Below are positions 6,183 to 12,362 of a DNA stretch of 13,369 nucleotides, piece by piece. Position numbers and translations under genes: made by a program. How positions within the stretch are numbered: the stretch's first letter is position 1; each line of letters starts with the position of its first letter. Under the pieces are notes generated by a model. The model was not told the origin of the DNA, searched no databases, and saw only the letters and a program-made list of their open reading frames with translations. Source of the DNA: Nitrososphaerota archaeon (GTDB lineage: Archaea > Thermoproteota > Nitrososphaeria > Nitrososphaerales > UBA183); the NCBI GenBank assembly GCA_027886865.1, contig JAPCJR010000025.1, positions 1-13,369 of the forward strand. The letters run 5' to 3'.

Positions 6183-6723
6183 GACCAAGGTCCGAGGGCT
6201 CTTCATGACTGAGCTCATCGGTCACGCTCCGACCGTCGCGATCTGCTTCGCGGCGATGGCTTTCGGCGGCTACGTCTCCAGTTTCCTCGAATATGCTTCC
6301 TACACCGCGGCTGCGGTTTCGGCGGAAGCTCTTCCGGGGCTCCTCCCCTCCGTCATCCTCGTCGTCATGGCCCTCATGCCGGCCGTGTTCGTAGCCTTCG
6401 GGATGTACGCTCTGGTCAGCGCGAGCTCTGAGTCCCTGAAATATGAGATAGGCGTTTACTACAGCCAGGGGGTCGACGGATACGCCGTCATGGACGCGTG
6501 GACGACGCTCTATGGCTGGATCCCGACCCTGGGCTACGCGCTGGGACTGGTGATCTACTTCGGTTCGAACCCAGCAGCGTTCGCGGGGCTCCAGGCCGTG
6601 CTCGCTGACGTCGCCTCCGGTCTGATACTGGTCGCCGGCCTTCCCACCTTCATCCTCATTCCGCGCAAGCTGTACGATATTCTCGACACGTCGCCCTACT
6701 CTGTCATCCGGTCCTCGGAGTGA
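6175..6723 (+). CDS. Small FtsX/MacB-like ABC permease subunit B
   Basis: A 182-residue protein with four predicted helices (about 17-36, 58-82, 111-130, 143-163). Its post-helix-2 segment ESLKYEIGVYYSQG (residues 86-99) mirrors that of the preceding gene, sharing E-I-x-V-Y and a Gly four residues after the Tyr. The C-terminus, SPYSVIR, resembles the P...lR tail common in FtsX-domain permeases. As in subunit A, the loop between helices 1 and 2 is short (about 20 residues). The start is TTG at 6175, 8 bp inside the upstream gene, with a G-rich Shine-Dalgarno (GGGGAGGGGG) just before it; the ATG at 6205 is a weaker alternative. It probably forms a heterodimeric permease with subunit A. Confidence 0.72.
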   Translation: MDRTKVRGLFMTELIGHAPTVAICFAAMAFGGYVSSFLEYASYTAAAVSAEALPGLLPSVILVVMALMPAVFVAFGMYALVSASSESLKYEIGVYYSQGVDGYAVMDAWTTLYGWIPTLGYALGLVIYFGSNPAAFAGLQAVLADVASGLILVAGLPTFILIPRKLYDILDTSPYSVIRSSE

Positions 6724-6764
6724 CGCGTCCCGGCGGTCGAGATGATGCTGATTACTGCAGTACT

Positions 6765-7367
6765 TTATCGCAGTCCCTCTTCTATCACTGCGGCCAATGC
6801 CTCCCCCATCTTCCTGTAGCCTTCGACATCTGGATGGATTCCGTCCGGTGTCGTGGCGAGAAGGTCAGGGTTGTTGGGGTCGCTGACCGCCCGGCGTGTG
6901 TCGCAGAAGAGCATCCCACCCTGCTTCGAGGCTGCCTCTAGCCAGGAGTTTACCTCGCGCATCGACTGAACCTCGCGTCTCCCCGCTATGTTGTACGGGA
7001 GGATGGTGGCCCCGACCGTCTTGATTCGCAAGCCCTCCGCAAGTCCGTACATCGCCTGGAGGTTTTGCTCGACGTAGGCAGCGGACCGCCCCTGGAATAT
7101 GTCGTTCACCCCCGCCAGGATTATCACGACGTCTGGCCTCTCCGCGGAGACGTCTCTTTCGAACCTCGCCAGAATCTGGTCCGAGCGCTCGCCGTTCACC
7201 CCTCTGTTCAGCACCTCCCAGTCAGGATGGAGCTTCATTATCCAATAGCCGTACTGGCTCGCCGGGTTTCCTCTGCCTGACGGAGGCGACTCGATGGGCG
7301 AGCGAAAGCCCGGGGTCCCTGCGGTCGTCGAATCGCCCAGCGCGACGACCTTGCGGTGCGTGCCCAC
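6765..7367 (-). CDS. SGNH/GDSL-family hydrolase
   Basis: A 200-residue SGNH hydrolase, an esterase/lipase/acyl-hydrolase superfamily. Block I is ALGDSTT with nucleophile Ser13. Block II is LNRGVNG with Gly56, block III is LAGVND with Asn88, and block V is DGIHPD with Asp175 and His178, so all four SGNH residues are present. No signal peptide or membrane segment is seen, so it is probably cytosolic. The frame is open well upstream, but that part overlaps the divergent thioredoxin-like gene; I choose GTG 7367 because ACATATTC is centred 26.5 bp before it and the core fold begins immediately (KVVALGDS). It is convergent with the ABC operon. The substrate is unknown. Confidence 0.88.
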   Translation of the reverse strand: MGTHRKVVALGDSTTAGTPGFRSPIESPPSGRGNPASQYGYWIMKLHPDWEVLNRGVNGERSDQILARFERDVSAERPDVVIILAGVNDIFQGRSAAYVEQNLQAMYGLAEGLRIKTVGATILPYNIAGRREVQSMREVNSWLEAASKQGGMLFCDTRRAVSDPNNPDLLATTPDGIHPDVEGYRKMGEALAAVIEEGLR

Positions 7368-7389
7368 GGGTGGCGCAGTGCTGGAGCCT

Positions 7390-7397
7390 GAATATGT
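7390..7397 (-). promoter_or_regulatory. TATA-like box of the SGNH hydrolase
   Basis: ACATATTC on the minus strand, centred 26.5 bp upstream of the GTG at 7367. It supports a leaderless GTG start. Confidence 0.5.
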
Positions 7398-7433
7398 GCG
7401 ATTGCCCTTCTGTCGTGATTGGATAATCACCGA

Positions 7434-7451
7434 AGAAATCTGGAGAAATCT
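7434..7451 (+). repeat. Two direct copies of AGAAATCT spaced 10 bp
   Basis: AGAAATCT occurs at 7434-7441 and 7444-7451, one helical turn apart, in the 99-bp divergent region between the SGNH hydrolase and the thioredoxin-like gene. The position just upstream of the ATG at 7467 would suit a regulator site. It is short, so function is uncertain. Confidence 0.4.
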
Positions 7452-7466
7452 ATTAAGGGCTCGAAG

Positions 7467-7970
7467 ATGATCGGGCACGCGAAGTTCCCTTTGAGCGACG
7501 ACTCGAAACTCGCCCCCGAACTCGCGGACATCAAGGGCTGGATTAACTCCGCCCCGCTGCGACTCTCCGAGCTGAGGGGGAGGGTGGTCTTCCTCGATTT
7601 CTGGACCTTCGGTTGCAGCAACTGCGTACGGACGATCCCACACATGAATGAACTGCATCGAAAGTATCCCTCCGACGAGCTCGTCATCATCGGCGTGCAC
7701 ACGCCAGAGTTCGAGTCCGAGAAGGACGCGGACAATGTCCGGTTGGCCGTGGAGAGGCTCGACATCGAGTACCCCGTCGCCCTGGACAGCGAGAACACCA
7801 CCTGGAAGCTCTACGGCAACCGATACTGGCCCAGGCAGACGCTCATAGACTGGTCAGGTCAAGTCAGGTATGAGCACATCGGAGAGGGAGGTTACGATGA
7901 GATAGAGCGCCAGGTGGCCGGCCTTCTGGCAGAAGCGGCGGGCAAGCGCAAGCTCGAAAAGAAAGCCTGA
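7467..7970 (+). CDS. Thioredoxin-fold (TlpA/DipZ C-terminal-like) redox protein
   Basis: A 167-residue thioredoxin-fold protein with active-site motif WTFGCSNC (Cys50, Cys53) and cis-Pro122 in YWPRQTLID. The blocks LAPELADIKGWINSAPL, IIGVHTPEFESEKD and HIGEGGYDEIERQ match the layout of the thioredoxin-like domain of DipZ and related redoxins. Those proteins are usually fused to a CcdA-like membrane domain; here the domain stands alone without a signal peptide, so it is probably cytosolic. The start is uncertain. ATG 7467 is used; TTG 7419 would add 16 residues, and TTG 7491 would remove 8 and fit the A/T-rich TCTATTAA at 7449-7456. It is divergent from the SGNH hydrolase and convergent with the SDR. 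The redox partner is unknown. Confidence 0.87.
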   Translation: MIGHAKFPLSDDSKLAPELADIKGWINSAPLRLSELRGRVVFLDFWTFGCSNCVRTIPHMNELHRKYPSDELVIIGVHTPEFESEKDADNVRLAVERLDIEYPVALDSENTTWKLYGNRYWPRQTLIDWSGQVRYEHIGEGGYDEIERQVAGLLAEAAGKRKLEKKA

Positions 7971-8004
7971 GAGGTCCCCGGGCGCTCCCTGAACCGTGCC
8001 GACC

Positions 8005-8811
8005 TCACACCTTCGGGTCGTATCGTCCGTCTATCGCAGTCCACCCTCCGTCGACATAGAGCACGGAGCCCGTGATGAAAGAAGCGGCCGGCGTCGCGAG
8101 GAATATGGCGGGACCGGCGATCTCTTTGACCGTCGCCCACCTCTTCAGGGCGTTCCTCCCGGTGCTCTGCCTGTACCACTCCGGGTCGTTCTTTATCTTC
8201 GTGACAAGCGGAGTGTCCGTGTATCCGGGCGCCAGCGCATTGACGCGGACGTTCCGCCCGGCCAGCTCCGCCGCCTGGACCCTGGCCATCTGCGCGACGG
8301 CGGCCTTCGTCGCCGCGTAGGCAACCTGCCCCTGCTCTACCACGGCACCCCTTATCGAGGACATCACGACTATCGAGCCTCCGTCGCTGTTCTTCGCTAT
8401 CTCGGACCCGATCTCCTTCATGAGGACGAACGTTCCCTTGAGGTTGACCTGGACCACCCTGTCGAACTCCTCGTAGGTGTAGTCCTCTATCTTCTTCCTG
8501 ACGTTGATTCCCGGTATGGCGTAGAGCACGTCGATCCGCCCATACGCCCCCACAGCTTCGTCCCTCAGGCGCCTCACGTCGTTGACGACCGTGCAGTCTG
8601 CGTCGACTTGGATGGCGCTGCAACCGTTCGCCTTGATCTCGCCCACCGTCTTGCTGAGGGCGTCTGCGTTCTTGTCGCTCGCCACCACCTTCCCTCCGTT
8701 CGCCGCGAACGCATACGCGATGCCCTGGCCGATCCCCGAGCCGGCCCCGGTGACAACGGCGACCTTGCCGGATATGTCAAAGAGACCCTTCATCTCTGGG
8801 ATGCTAGCCAA
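8005..8811 (-). CDS. Short-chain dehydrogenase/reductase (SDR)
   Basis: A 268-residue classical SDR. The nucleotide-binding motif is TGAGSGIG (residues 21-28). Asp46 at the end of the second strand suggests a preference for NAD(H). The catalytic set is Asn123, Ser151 or Ser152, Tyr165 and Lys169 (YAATK). PGYTDTPL (195-202) and the C-terminal YVDGGW are typical. The usual NNAG after strand 4 is replaced by AIPG (98-101), which is atypical. The start is TTG 8811: CTATATCT is centred 27.5 bp upstream, and a GGAGG lies 11 nt before it. The ATG at 8793, giving MKGLFDISGK, is an alternative. The substrate cannot be read from the sequence; sugar or polyol dehydrogenases are common in this class. Confidence 0.93.
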   Translation of the reverse strand: MASIPEMKGLFDISGKVAVVTGAGSGIGQGIAYAFAANGGKVVASDKNADALSKTVGEIKANGCSAIQVDADCTVVNDVRRLRDEAVGAYGRIDVLYAIPGINVRKKIEDYTYEEFDRVVQVNLKGTFVLMKEIGSEIAKNSDGGSIVVMSSIRGAVVEQGQVAYAATKAAVAQMARVQAAELAGRNVRVNALAPGYTDTPLVTKIKNDPEWYRQSTGRNALKRWATVKEIAGPAIFLATPAASFITGSVLYVDGGWTAIDGRYDPKV

Positions 8812-8834
8812 CTCGCGTTCGTCCTCCTTCGCGG

Positions 8835-8842
8835 AGATATAG
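8835..8842 (-). promoter_or_regulatory. TATA-like box of the SDR gene
   Basis: CTATATCT on the minus strand, centred 27.5 bp before the TTG at 8811. It favours that start over the ATG 18 bp further in. Confidence 0.5.
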
Positions 8843-8920
8843 CCTTACCGAGGTCTAGGCGCTTGTTCGTCGGGACCCTGAGACGTCAATCTCGACAGCT
8901 GTCCACGCCTGGTACCTGCC

Positions 8921-9091
8921 TCAAGCCCAGCCACCGTAGCCCGAGTCCTGCCGAAGTCTGTTCTCGGGCGTCCCGGGCATGAACCTCGCCGGCATGGCGC
9001 TTTTCCGCTTGCCCTTGACCTTGCACCTTCCTCTCGCCTTGTGCCTGCGCAGGTCGCCGACGAACTTCTTGCAGACGTCGCACACCGGCAT
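8921..9091 (-). CDS. C2HC zinc-finger microprotein (56 aa)
   Basis: This short gene is easily missed. Translation from the ATG at 9091 gives MPVCDVCKKFVGDLRRHKAR, then a basic stretch (GRCKVKGKRK) and a tail ending in YGGWA. Cys4, Cys7, His17 and Cys23 form a C-x2-C-x9-H-x5-C pattern, consistent with one zinc-binding finger, and the next 20 residues are strongly basic. A nucleic-acid-binding role is likely but inferred. The start is supported by GAGATAAG about 29 bp upstream, the leaderless geometry of its neighbours. It is divergent from the 3'-phosphoesterase gene, with 133 bp between the two starts, and lies downstream of nothing on its own strand. Longer open frames overlapping it lack any recognisable domain. 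Confidence 0.75.
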   Translation of the reverse strand: MPVCDVCKKFVGDLRRHKARGRCKVKGKRKSAMPARFMPGTPENRLRQDSGYGGWA

Positions 9092-9116
9092 ACCAGTTTG
9101 CCGGTCACCCTGCCGC

Positions 9117-9124
9117 TTATCTCT
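9117..9124 (-). promoter_or_regulatory. TATA-like box of the zinc-finger microprotein
   Basis: AGAGATAA on the minus strand (within CCTAAAGAGATAAGC), centred about 29 bp upstream of the ATG at 9091. The exact register is uncertain. Confidence 0.4.
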
Positions 9125-9194
9125 TTAGGCATCCATAACGCTCGGGAATGAACAGAGCCGGCGCCATCGAGGTTGCCTGCGGTCGCGAAATCCC

Positions 9195-9202
9195 CTTATT
9201 CT
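9195..9202 (+). promoter_or_regulatory. TATA-like box of the 3'-phosphoesterase
   Basis: CTTATTCT centred 26.5 bp before the ATG at 9225, predicting a leaderless transcript. Confidence 0.5.
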
Positions 9203-9224
9203 TCGACCCTACAGCCACGAACTG

Positions 9225-9800
9225 ATGAAGAAGGATTCCAAGAGCCAGCGACTCGTCTTTGTCGTCCAGAAGCACAAGGCCACGGCGCTGCACTATGATT
9301 TCCGGCTCGAGATAGGCGGGGTCATGCCTTCTTGGTCCATCCCGAGAGGCCCGACGTTGGACAGTACCATGAAGCGTCTTGCGATGCCAACCTCCGACCA
9401 TGCGATGGATTATCGAAACTTTGAGGGGGTGCTGCCCGCCGGGTATGGCGCGGGACCCGTCATGATCTGGGACGAGGGGACCTACGAACCCGAGATCGAG
9501 GTCAGCAAGGGAGTGAGGAAGAGGATCACCGACAGGGCAGAGGCGGAGAAGGTCGCCAGCGAGAGCCTGAAAGAGGGGAACCTCAAGTTCACGCTGTACG
9601 GGAAGAAGCTGAAGGGCTCGTTCGCGCTCGTCCGCACCAAGGGCTTCGGCGGCAAAGTGTCCTGGCTGCTGATAAAGCACCGCGACGCCCGCTCAAGGGA
9701 AGGCTACGACGCGAAGGACTATGATTTCTCCGCGGTTAGCAAGCGGTCGATCGCCGAGATTGCTGGCGAGAAGGAATCCAAGCTCACCTCCTTCGGATGA
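9225..9800 (+). CDS. Stand-alone LigD-type DNA 3'-phosphoesterase (PE domain)
   Basis: A 191-residue protein that is essentially one PE domain, the module of bacterial DNA ligase D that removes 3'-phosphate or a 3'-ribonucleotide to leave a clean 3'-OH. Visible motifs are QKHKATALHYDFRLE (His17, His23, Asp25, Arg27), SDHAMDYRNFEGVLPAGYGA (His59, Tyr63), LYGKKLKGSFALVRTK and WLLIKHRD. The spacing of these residues equals that of the catalytic set I recall for Pseudomonas LigD PE (His42, His48, Asp50, Arg52, His84, Tyr88), so the enzyme should be active. No ligase or polymerase domain is fused and no Ku or ligase gene is nearby; stand-alone archaeal PEs are known. The C-terminus (about 165-191) is probably flexible. 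Confidence 0.93.
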   Translation: MKKDSKSQRLVFVVQKHKATALHYDFRLEIGGVMPSWSIPRGPTLDSTMKRLAMPTSDHAMDYRNFEGVLPAGYGAGPVMIWDEGTYEPEIEVSKGVRKRITDRAEAEKVASESLKEGNLKFTLYGKKLKGSFALVRTKGFGGKVSWLLIKHRDARSREGYDAKDYDFSAVSKRSIAEIAGEKESKLTSFG

Positions 9801-9854
9801 AGACGGCCCTCGTGGTCCGCGACAGGAACAATCGACCATGCTACCCGAAAAACT

Positions 9855-9862
9855 GTAAATAA
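9855..9862 (+). promoter_or_regulatory. TATA-like box of the second 41-aa membrane protein
   Basis: GTAAATAA centred 27.5 bp before the ATG at 9886, in a locally AT-rich stretch. It predicts a leaderless transcript. Confidence 0.5.
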
Positions 9863-9885
9863 TCGCTGGCGGACCTACACGCGAG

Positions 9886-10011
9886 ATGGCGAGCACGGAC
9901 CTTTATCTCCTGTTCATACTCATACTCTATGCTTTTGTCGTCGTGGGTATGGGATACATCCTCATCCGCGTCTACCGCGACAGGACGCGGAAGGTAAAGA
10001 AACTCAGGTAG
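9886..10011 (+). CDS. Small single-pass membrane protein (41 aa), function unknown
   Basis: I do not recognise this protein. It starts MASTDLYLLF, has one hydrophobic helix (about residues 6-28, ILILYAFVVVGMGYILI), and ends in a strongly basic tail (RVYRDRTRKVKKLR). By the positive-inside rule the C-terminus should face the cytoplasm. The start is supported by GTAAATAA at the leaderless distance, and a hairpin followed by a pyrimidine-rich tract lies 20 bp after the stop, giving a complete small transcription unit. It follows the phosphoesterase by 85 bp but has its own promoter. Confidence 0.65.
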   Translation: MASTDLYLLFILILYAFVVVGMGYILIRVYRDRTRKVKKLR

Positions 10012-10031
10012 ATCGTTCCCCTGCTTCTCTC

Positions 10032-10058
10032 GCCGACTTCGTCGGCTCCTCTTCATCT
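10032..10058 (+). terminator. Hairpin plus pyrimidine tract, terminator candidate
   Basis: GCCGAC (10032-10037) and GTCGGC (10041-10046) form a 6-bp GC-rich stem with a TTC loop, followed by TCCTCTTCATCT. It lies between the 41-aa membrane protein and the convergent isomerase-like gene, whose stop is at 10053-10055. Confidence 0.45.
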
Positions 10059-10874
10059 TCCGGGTCTTACGCCGAGGCGCGCCATCATGGCCTCGGTGGC
10101 GTCGTACGCTTCTCCGACCCACTCGCGGATCTTCCCCGGCTCGGGTGACCACTCAAGTTCGAGGCTGACCGATCCTGCATAACCGATCTTCTTCAGCGCT
10201 GCGAGATAGTCGATTAGCGGAACGACCCCTCTTCCAGGGGGCAGGTCCCCATGCACCCTCCCGTTGCAGTCGGAGAAGTGGACGTGAGCGACCCTCCCCT
10301 TCAGTTTTGAGATCGAGGCCGGCGGGTCCCCCATCAGGTAAAGGTGAGAGACGTCGACGTTGGTATTGACAGAGTCGTGCTTGACGTCCCTTAGGAATGC
10401 GGACATCGTCGCCACGTCGTGAACTATCGAGAATTTGTGCGCGGGGAACTCCAGCGCGACGCCCATCCCGTTCGATTTCGCGTAGTCCGCCAGGTCTCTG
10501 ACCCCCTCGAGGGCCCACTTCCACTCGACCTCGGGCTTGAGCTCGACCTTCTCAAGGATGTGCTCCCCAAGCACGAGGACCATCGTAGGGCTCTCGAAAT
10601 ATTGGCCTACGTCCATCTGCCTCTTCAGCCACTTCAGCGTGTATCTCCTTACGTCTGAGTTGAAGTCCGTGAGCGAGTATCCCAAGACGATGAATGTCGG
10701 CACCGGCAGGTCCGACCCGCGCAGCGCTGTGCGCATCTCCCTCCTAAGAGGCGGTGTGATGCCGTCCAAGAAGAGGTCATACGTGTCGAACCCGAGCTCC
10801 TTCGCGATGCCGATCCCTTCGACCCTCCCCACCGGCGAGTCGAACCAGGCGTTCTCGATCAGCCCGAGCTTCAT
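10053..10874 (-). CDS. Sugar phosphate isomerase/epimerase-like TIM-barrel protein
   Basis: A 273-residue protein of the xylose-isomerase-like TIM-barrel (AP endonuclease 2) superfamily. Likely divalent-metal ligands sit on successive strands: Glu142 in ALEF, Asp174 and His177 in NVDVSH, His198 in VAHVHFSD (or the nearby His208), and Glu239 or Glu241 in SLELEW. HVHFSDCNGRVHGDLPPGRG and the final barrel strand are typical of the sugar isomerase/epimerase and hydroxypyruvate-isomerase-like group. The substrate is not determinable. ATG 10874 is preceded by GATAAATG at 27.5 bp. It is divergent from the aldo/keto reductase (99 bp between start codons), and both could act on sugars or polyols, but separate promoters make the link weak. 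Confidence 0.85.
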   Translation of the reverse strand: MKLGLIENAWFDSPVGRVEGIGIAKELGFDTYDLFLDGITPPLRREMRTALRGSDLPVPTFIVLGYSLTDFNSDVRRYTLKWLKRQMDVGQYFESPTMVLVLGEHILEKVELKPEVEWKWALEGVRDLADYAKSNGMGVALEFPAHKFSIVHDVATMSAFLRDVKHDSVNTNVDVSHLYLMGDPPASISKLKGRVAHVHFSDCNGRVHGDLPPGRGVVPLIDYLAALKKIGYAGSVSLELEWSPEPGKIREWVGEAYDATEAMMARLGVRPGR

Positions 10875-10897
10875 GACCGCTCAGACCGAGGCTTGCG

Positions 10898-10905
10898 CAT
10901 TTATC
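10898..10905 (-). promoter_or_regulatory. TATA-like box of the isomerase/epimerase-like gene
   Basis: GATAAATG on the minus strand, centred 27.5 bp before the ATG at 10874; leaderless geometry. Confidence 0.5.
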
Positions 10906-10943
10906 GATTTCTGGCCCGTACTGATCTCGCTACTCCAAGAATC

Positions 10944-10951
10944 CCTATAAG
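10944..10951 (+). promoter_or_regulatory. TATA-like box of the aldo/keto reductase
   Basis: CCTATAAG centred 26.5 bp before the ATG at 10974. It rules in that ATG and rules out the longer open frame that begins at 10893. Confidence 0.55.
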
Positions 10952-10973
10952 CCGCGGGGCCTCGGAATCAAGC

Positions 10974-11858
10974 ATGGCCCCCAAAGACCCCGGCCCGCGT
11001 CCCAATAATGGAATGGAACTGCGCCCGTTCGGTCCGACCGGCAGGGACGTCTCAGTGATCGGTGAAGGCACTTGGTACATCGAAAGAAGCGAGAGGCAGT
11101 CTGCTATAGCCACCCTGCGGCGCGGGCTCGACCTGGGGATGAACCTGATCGATACCGCTGAGCTGTACGGACGCGGCGTGGCAGAGGAGATAGTCGGAGA
11201 GGCCATCGCAGGTCGCCGCGACGAGGCCTACCTCGTCTCGAAGGTCATGCCGCAGAACGCCTCCCGGGAGGGCACCATGAAGGCCTGTGAGCGGTCCCTC
11301 GCTCGTCTCGGGACGGACAGCCTCGATTGCTATTTGCTGCACTGGAGGGGTGATTACACTCTCGAGGAAACGATCTCGGCGTTCGAGGAGCTGAAGCGTC
11401 AGGGCAAGATATCCTCCTGGGGCGTGAGCAACTTCGACGTCGCGGACCTCGAAGAAGCCTGGGACGCGGCCGGCGGCAGCGGGCACATCGCCACGAACCA
11501 GGTGCTCTACCACCTACAGGACAGAGCGATAGAGCATGAGGTAGTGCCCTGGTGCGAGAAACACGGCGTCGCCGTCCTCGCGTACAGTCCGTTCGGACAC
11601 AGCAACTTCCCTGCACCGAACACTGCCGGGGGCAGGGTCCTGCAGAAGATCGCCGACGCCCATCAGGCTACCCCGCGCCAGGTCGCCCTGAGGTTCCTGA
11701 CCCGGAGCCCCTCAGTCTTCGCCATCCCTAAGGCTTCCACCCCCGGGCATCTCGAGGAGAACGCCGGCGCCTCAAAAGTCCACCTCACAGAGGAAGAGAC
11801 GGCTCTTATCGACAGCGCTTTCCCGTTGGGCCCCTCCAGGGGACTTCCTACGCTGTGA
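10974..11858 (+). CDS. Aldo/keto reductase
   Basis: A 294-residue aldo/keto reductase with the complete catalytic tetrad: Asp60 and Tyr65 in NLIDTAELYG, Lys90 in LVSK, and His123 in LLHWRG. The family patterns GKISSWGVSNF (144-154) and FAIPKAST (249-256, the NADP-phosphate-binding region) are present. These enzymes reduce aldehydes and ketones, usually with NADPH, as soluble cytosolic proteins. The length is slightly short of the usual 310-330, consistent with bacterial/archaeal single-domain members. The start is ATG 10974, supported by CCTATAAG at 26.5 bp; ATG 11013 (MELRPFG) is a second possibility. It is divergent from the isomerase-like gene and convergent with a small membrane protein. 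The specific substrate is unknown. Confidence 0.94.
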   Translation: MAPKDPGPRPNNGMELRPFGPTGRDVSVIGEGTWYIERSERQSAIATLRRGLDLGMNLIDTAELYGRGVAEEIVGEAIAGRRDEAYLVSKVMPQNASREGTMKACERSLARLGTDSLDCYLLHWRGDYTLEETISAFEELKRQGKISSWGVSNFDVADLEEAWDAAGGSGHIATNQVLYHLQDRAIEHEVVPWCEKHGVAVLAYSPFGHSNFPAPNTAGGRVLQKIADAHQATPRQVALRFLTRSPSVFAIPKASTPGHLEENAGASKVHLTEEETALIDSAFPLGPSRGLPTL

Positions 11859-11874
11859 AGGGAAAGGCGAGGTA

Positions 11875-11890
11875 GGGAGGGAGGGAGGGG
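11875..11890 (+). other. G-quadruplex-type motif between convergent genes
   Basis: Four runs of at least three G separated by single A residues (GGGAGGGAGGGAGGGG), located 17 bp after the aldo/keto reductase stop and 7 bp before the end of the convergent 100-aa gene. It fits the standard quadruplex pattern with minimal loops on the plus strand. It might pause polymerase or mark a 3' end, or be a simple GGGA repeat without function. Confidence 0.6.
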
Positions 11891-11897
11891 AAGCAGC

Positions 11898-12200
11898 TCA
11901 CTTGTTCTCTTCCGGACTGGGGCCGGCCTGAGGGACCGGGCCTTGGACCTTCTCTTCTTCAGCACTCGGGGCGCGACGGAAGAAGCCCCACCGTCTTACT
12001 GCGTATTGGGTGATGAAGAGGTTCAGGATTATGAACACTCCGGAGATGGTCTTGTGTGCGACGAAGGCGACCGTCGGGGTCCAGGACCAGTACCCCACAA
12101 GGAAGAGAGGCGGGTATTCAATGAAAAAGAGCCCGAAGAAGAGGGACGCCGTCACTAGGGCTTGATACTTGAAAGACGACATGCGAGGGCTAGACATCAT
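11898..12200 (-). CDS. Two-pass membrane protein (100 aa), function unknown
   Basis: I do not recognise this protein. It has a short basic N-terminus (MMSSPRMSSFKYQ), a hydrophobic helix at about residues 14-37 rich in Phe and Leu, a loop with several aromatics (YWSWTP), a second helix at about 44-66, then RRWGFFRR and an acidic/proline-rich tail of about 25 residues (AEEEKVQGPVPQ and onwards), likely cytoplasmic and disordered. ATG 12200 follows a purine-rich GAGGAAAGG that can serve as Shine-Dalgarno, and GTTAAATC lies 39 bp upstream, giving a leader of about 12 nt. ATG 12182 (MSSFKY) is an alternative. It is convergent with the aldo/keto reductase. Confidence 0.7.
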   Translation of the reverse strand: MMSSPRMSSFKYQALVTASLFFGLFFIEYPPLFLVGYWSWTPTVAFVAHKTISGVFIILNLFITQYAVRRWGFFRRAPSAEEEKVQGPVPQAGPSPEENK

Positions 12201-12235
12201 GGCCTTTCCTCACTTTCCTACCGCCCCCGCCTCAT

Positions 12236-12243
12236 GATTTAAC
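12236..12243 (-). promoter_or_regulatory. TATA-like box of the 100-aa membrane protein
   Basis: GTTAAATC on the minus strand, centred about 39 bp upstream of the ATG at 12200. It predicts a short leader that holds the GAGGAAAGG ribosome-binding candidate. Confidence 0.45.
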
Positions 12244-12362
12244 CATGCCTCGCCGACTTTCAGCAACGCCCGCGCGTTTCACGTCGGTCCAGCACGAACA
12301 GAGGGAACCACCTCCGCAATTGCCCCGCTGAGATCGTAAGAAAGCCCTGCGAGCCCGAGGAC

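Noticed and set aside
6555..6580. TTCGAAC sequence resembling a tRNA T-loop
   Set aside because: It lies inside permease subunit B coding sequence, with no acceptor or anticodon stem around it; no tRNA was found in the window.
6753..6762. 10-bp perfect palindrome TACTGCAGTA between the ABC operon and the SGNH gene
   Set aside because: A 10-bp palindrome is expected about a dozen times by chance in a window of this size, and it has no T-tract or stem extension.
6765..7700. Longer 311-residue reading of the SGNH hydrolase frame
   Set aside because: The extra N-terminal part is antisense to the thioredoxin-like gene, shows no domain, and the TATA-like box at 7390-7397 points to the GTG at 7367.
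7971..8006. GAGGTC/GACCTC inverted repeat between convergent genes
   Set aside because: Six-bp arms with a 24-nt loop are too weak to call a terminator.
8845..9132. 95-residue Arg/Ser-rich minus-strand frame
   Set aside because: It is a shadow of the C2HC zinc-finger gene in the adjacent frame; its composition is typical of out-of-frame GC-rich DNA.
9117..9680. 187-residue minus-strand frame opposite the phosphoesterase
   Set aside because: It is antisense to a gene with complete catalytic motifs and shows no domain of its own.
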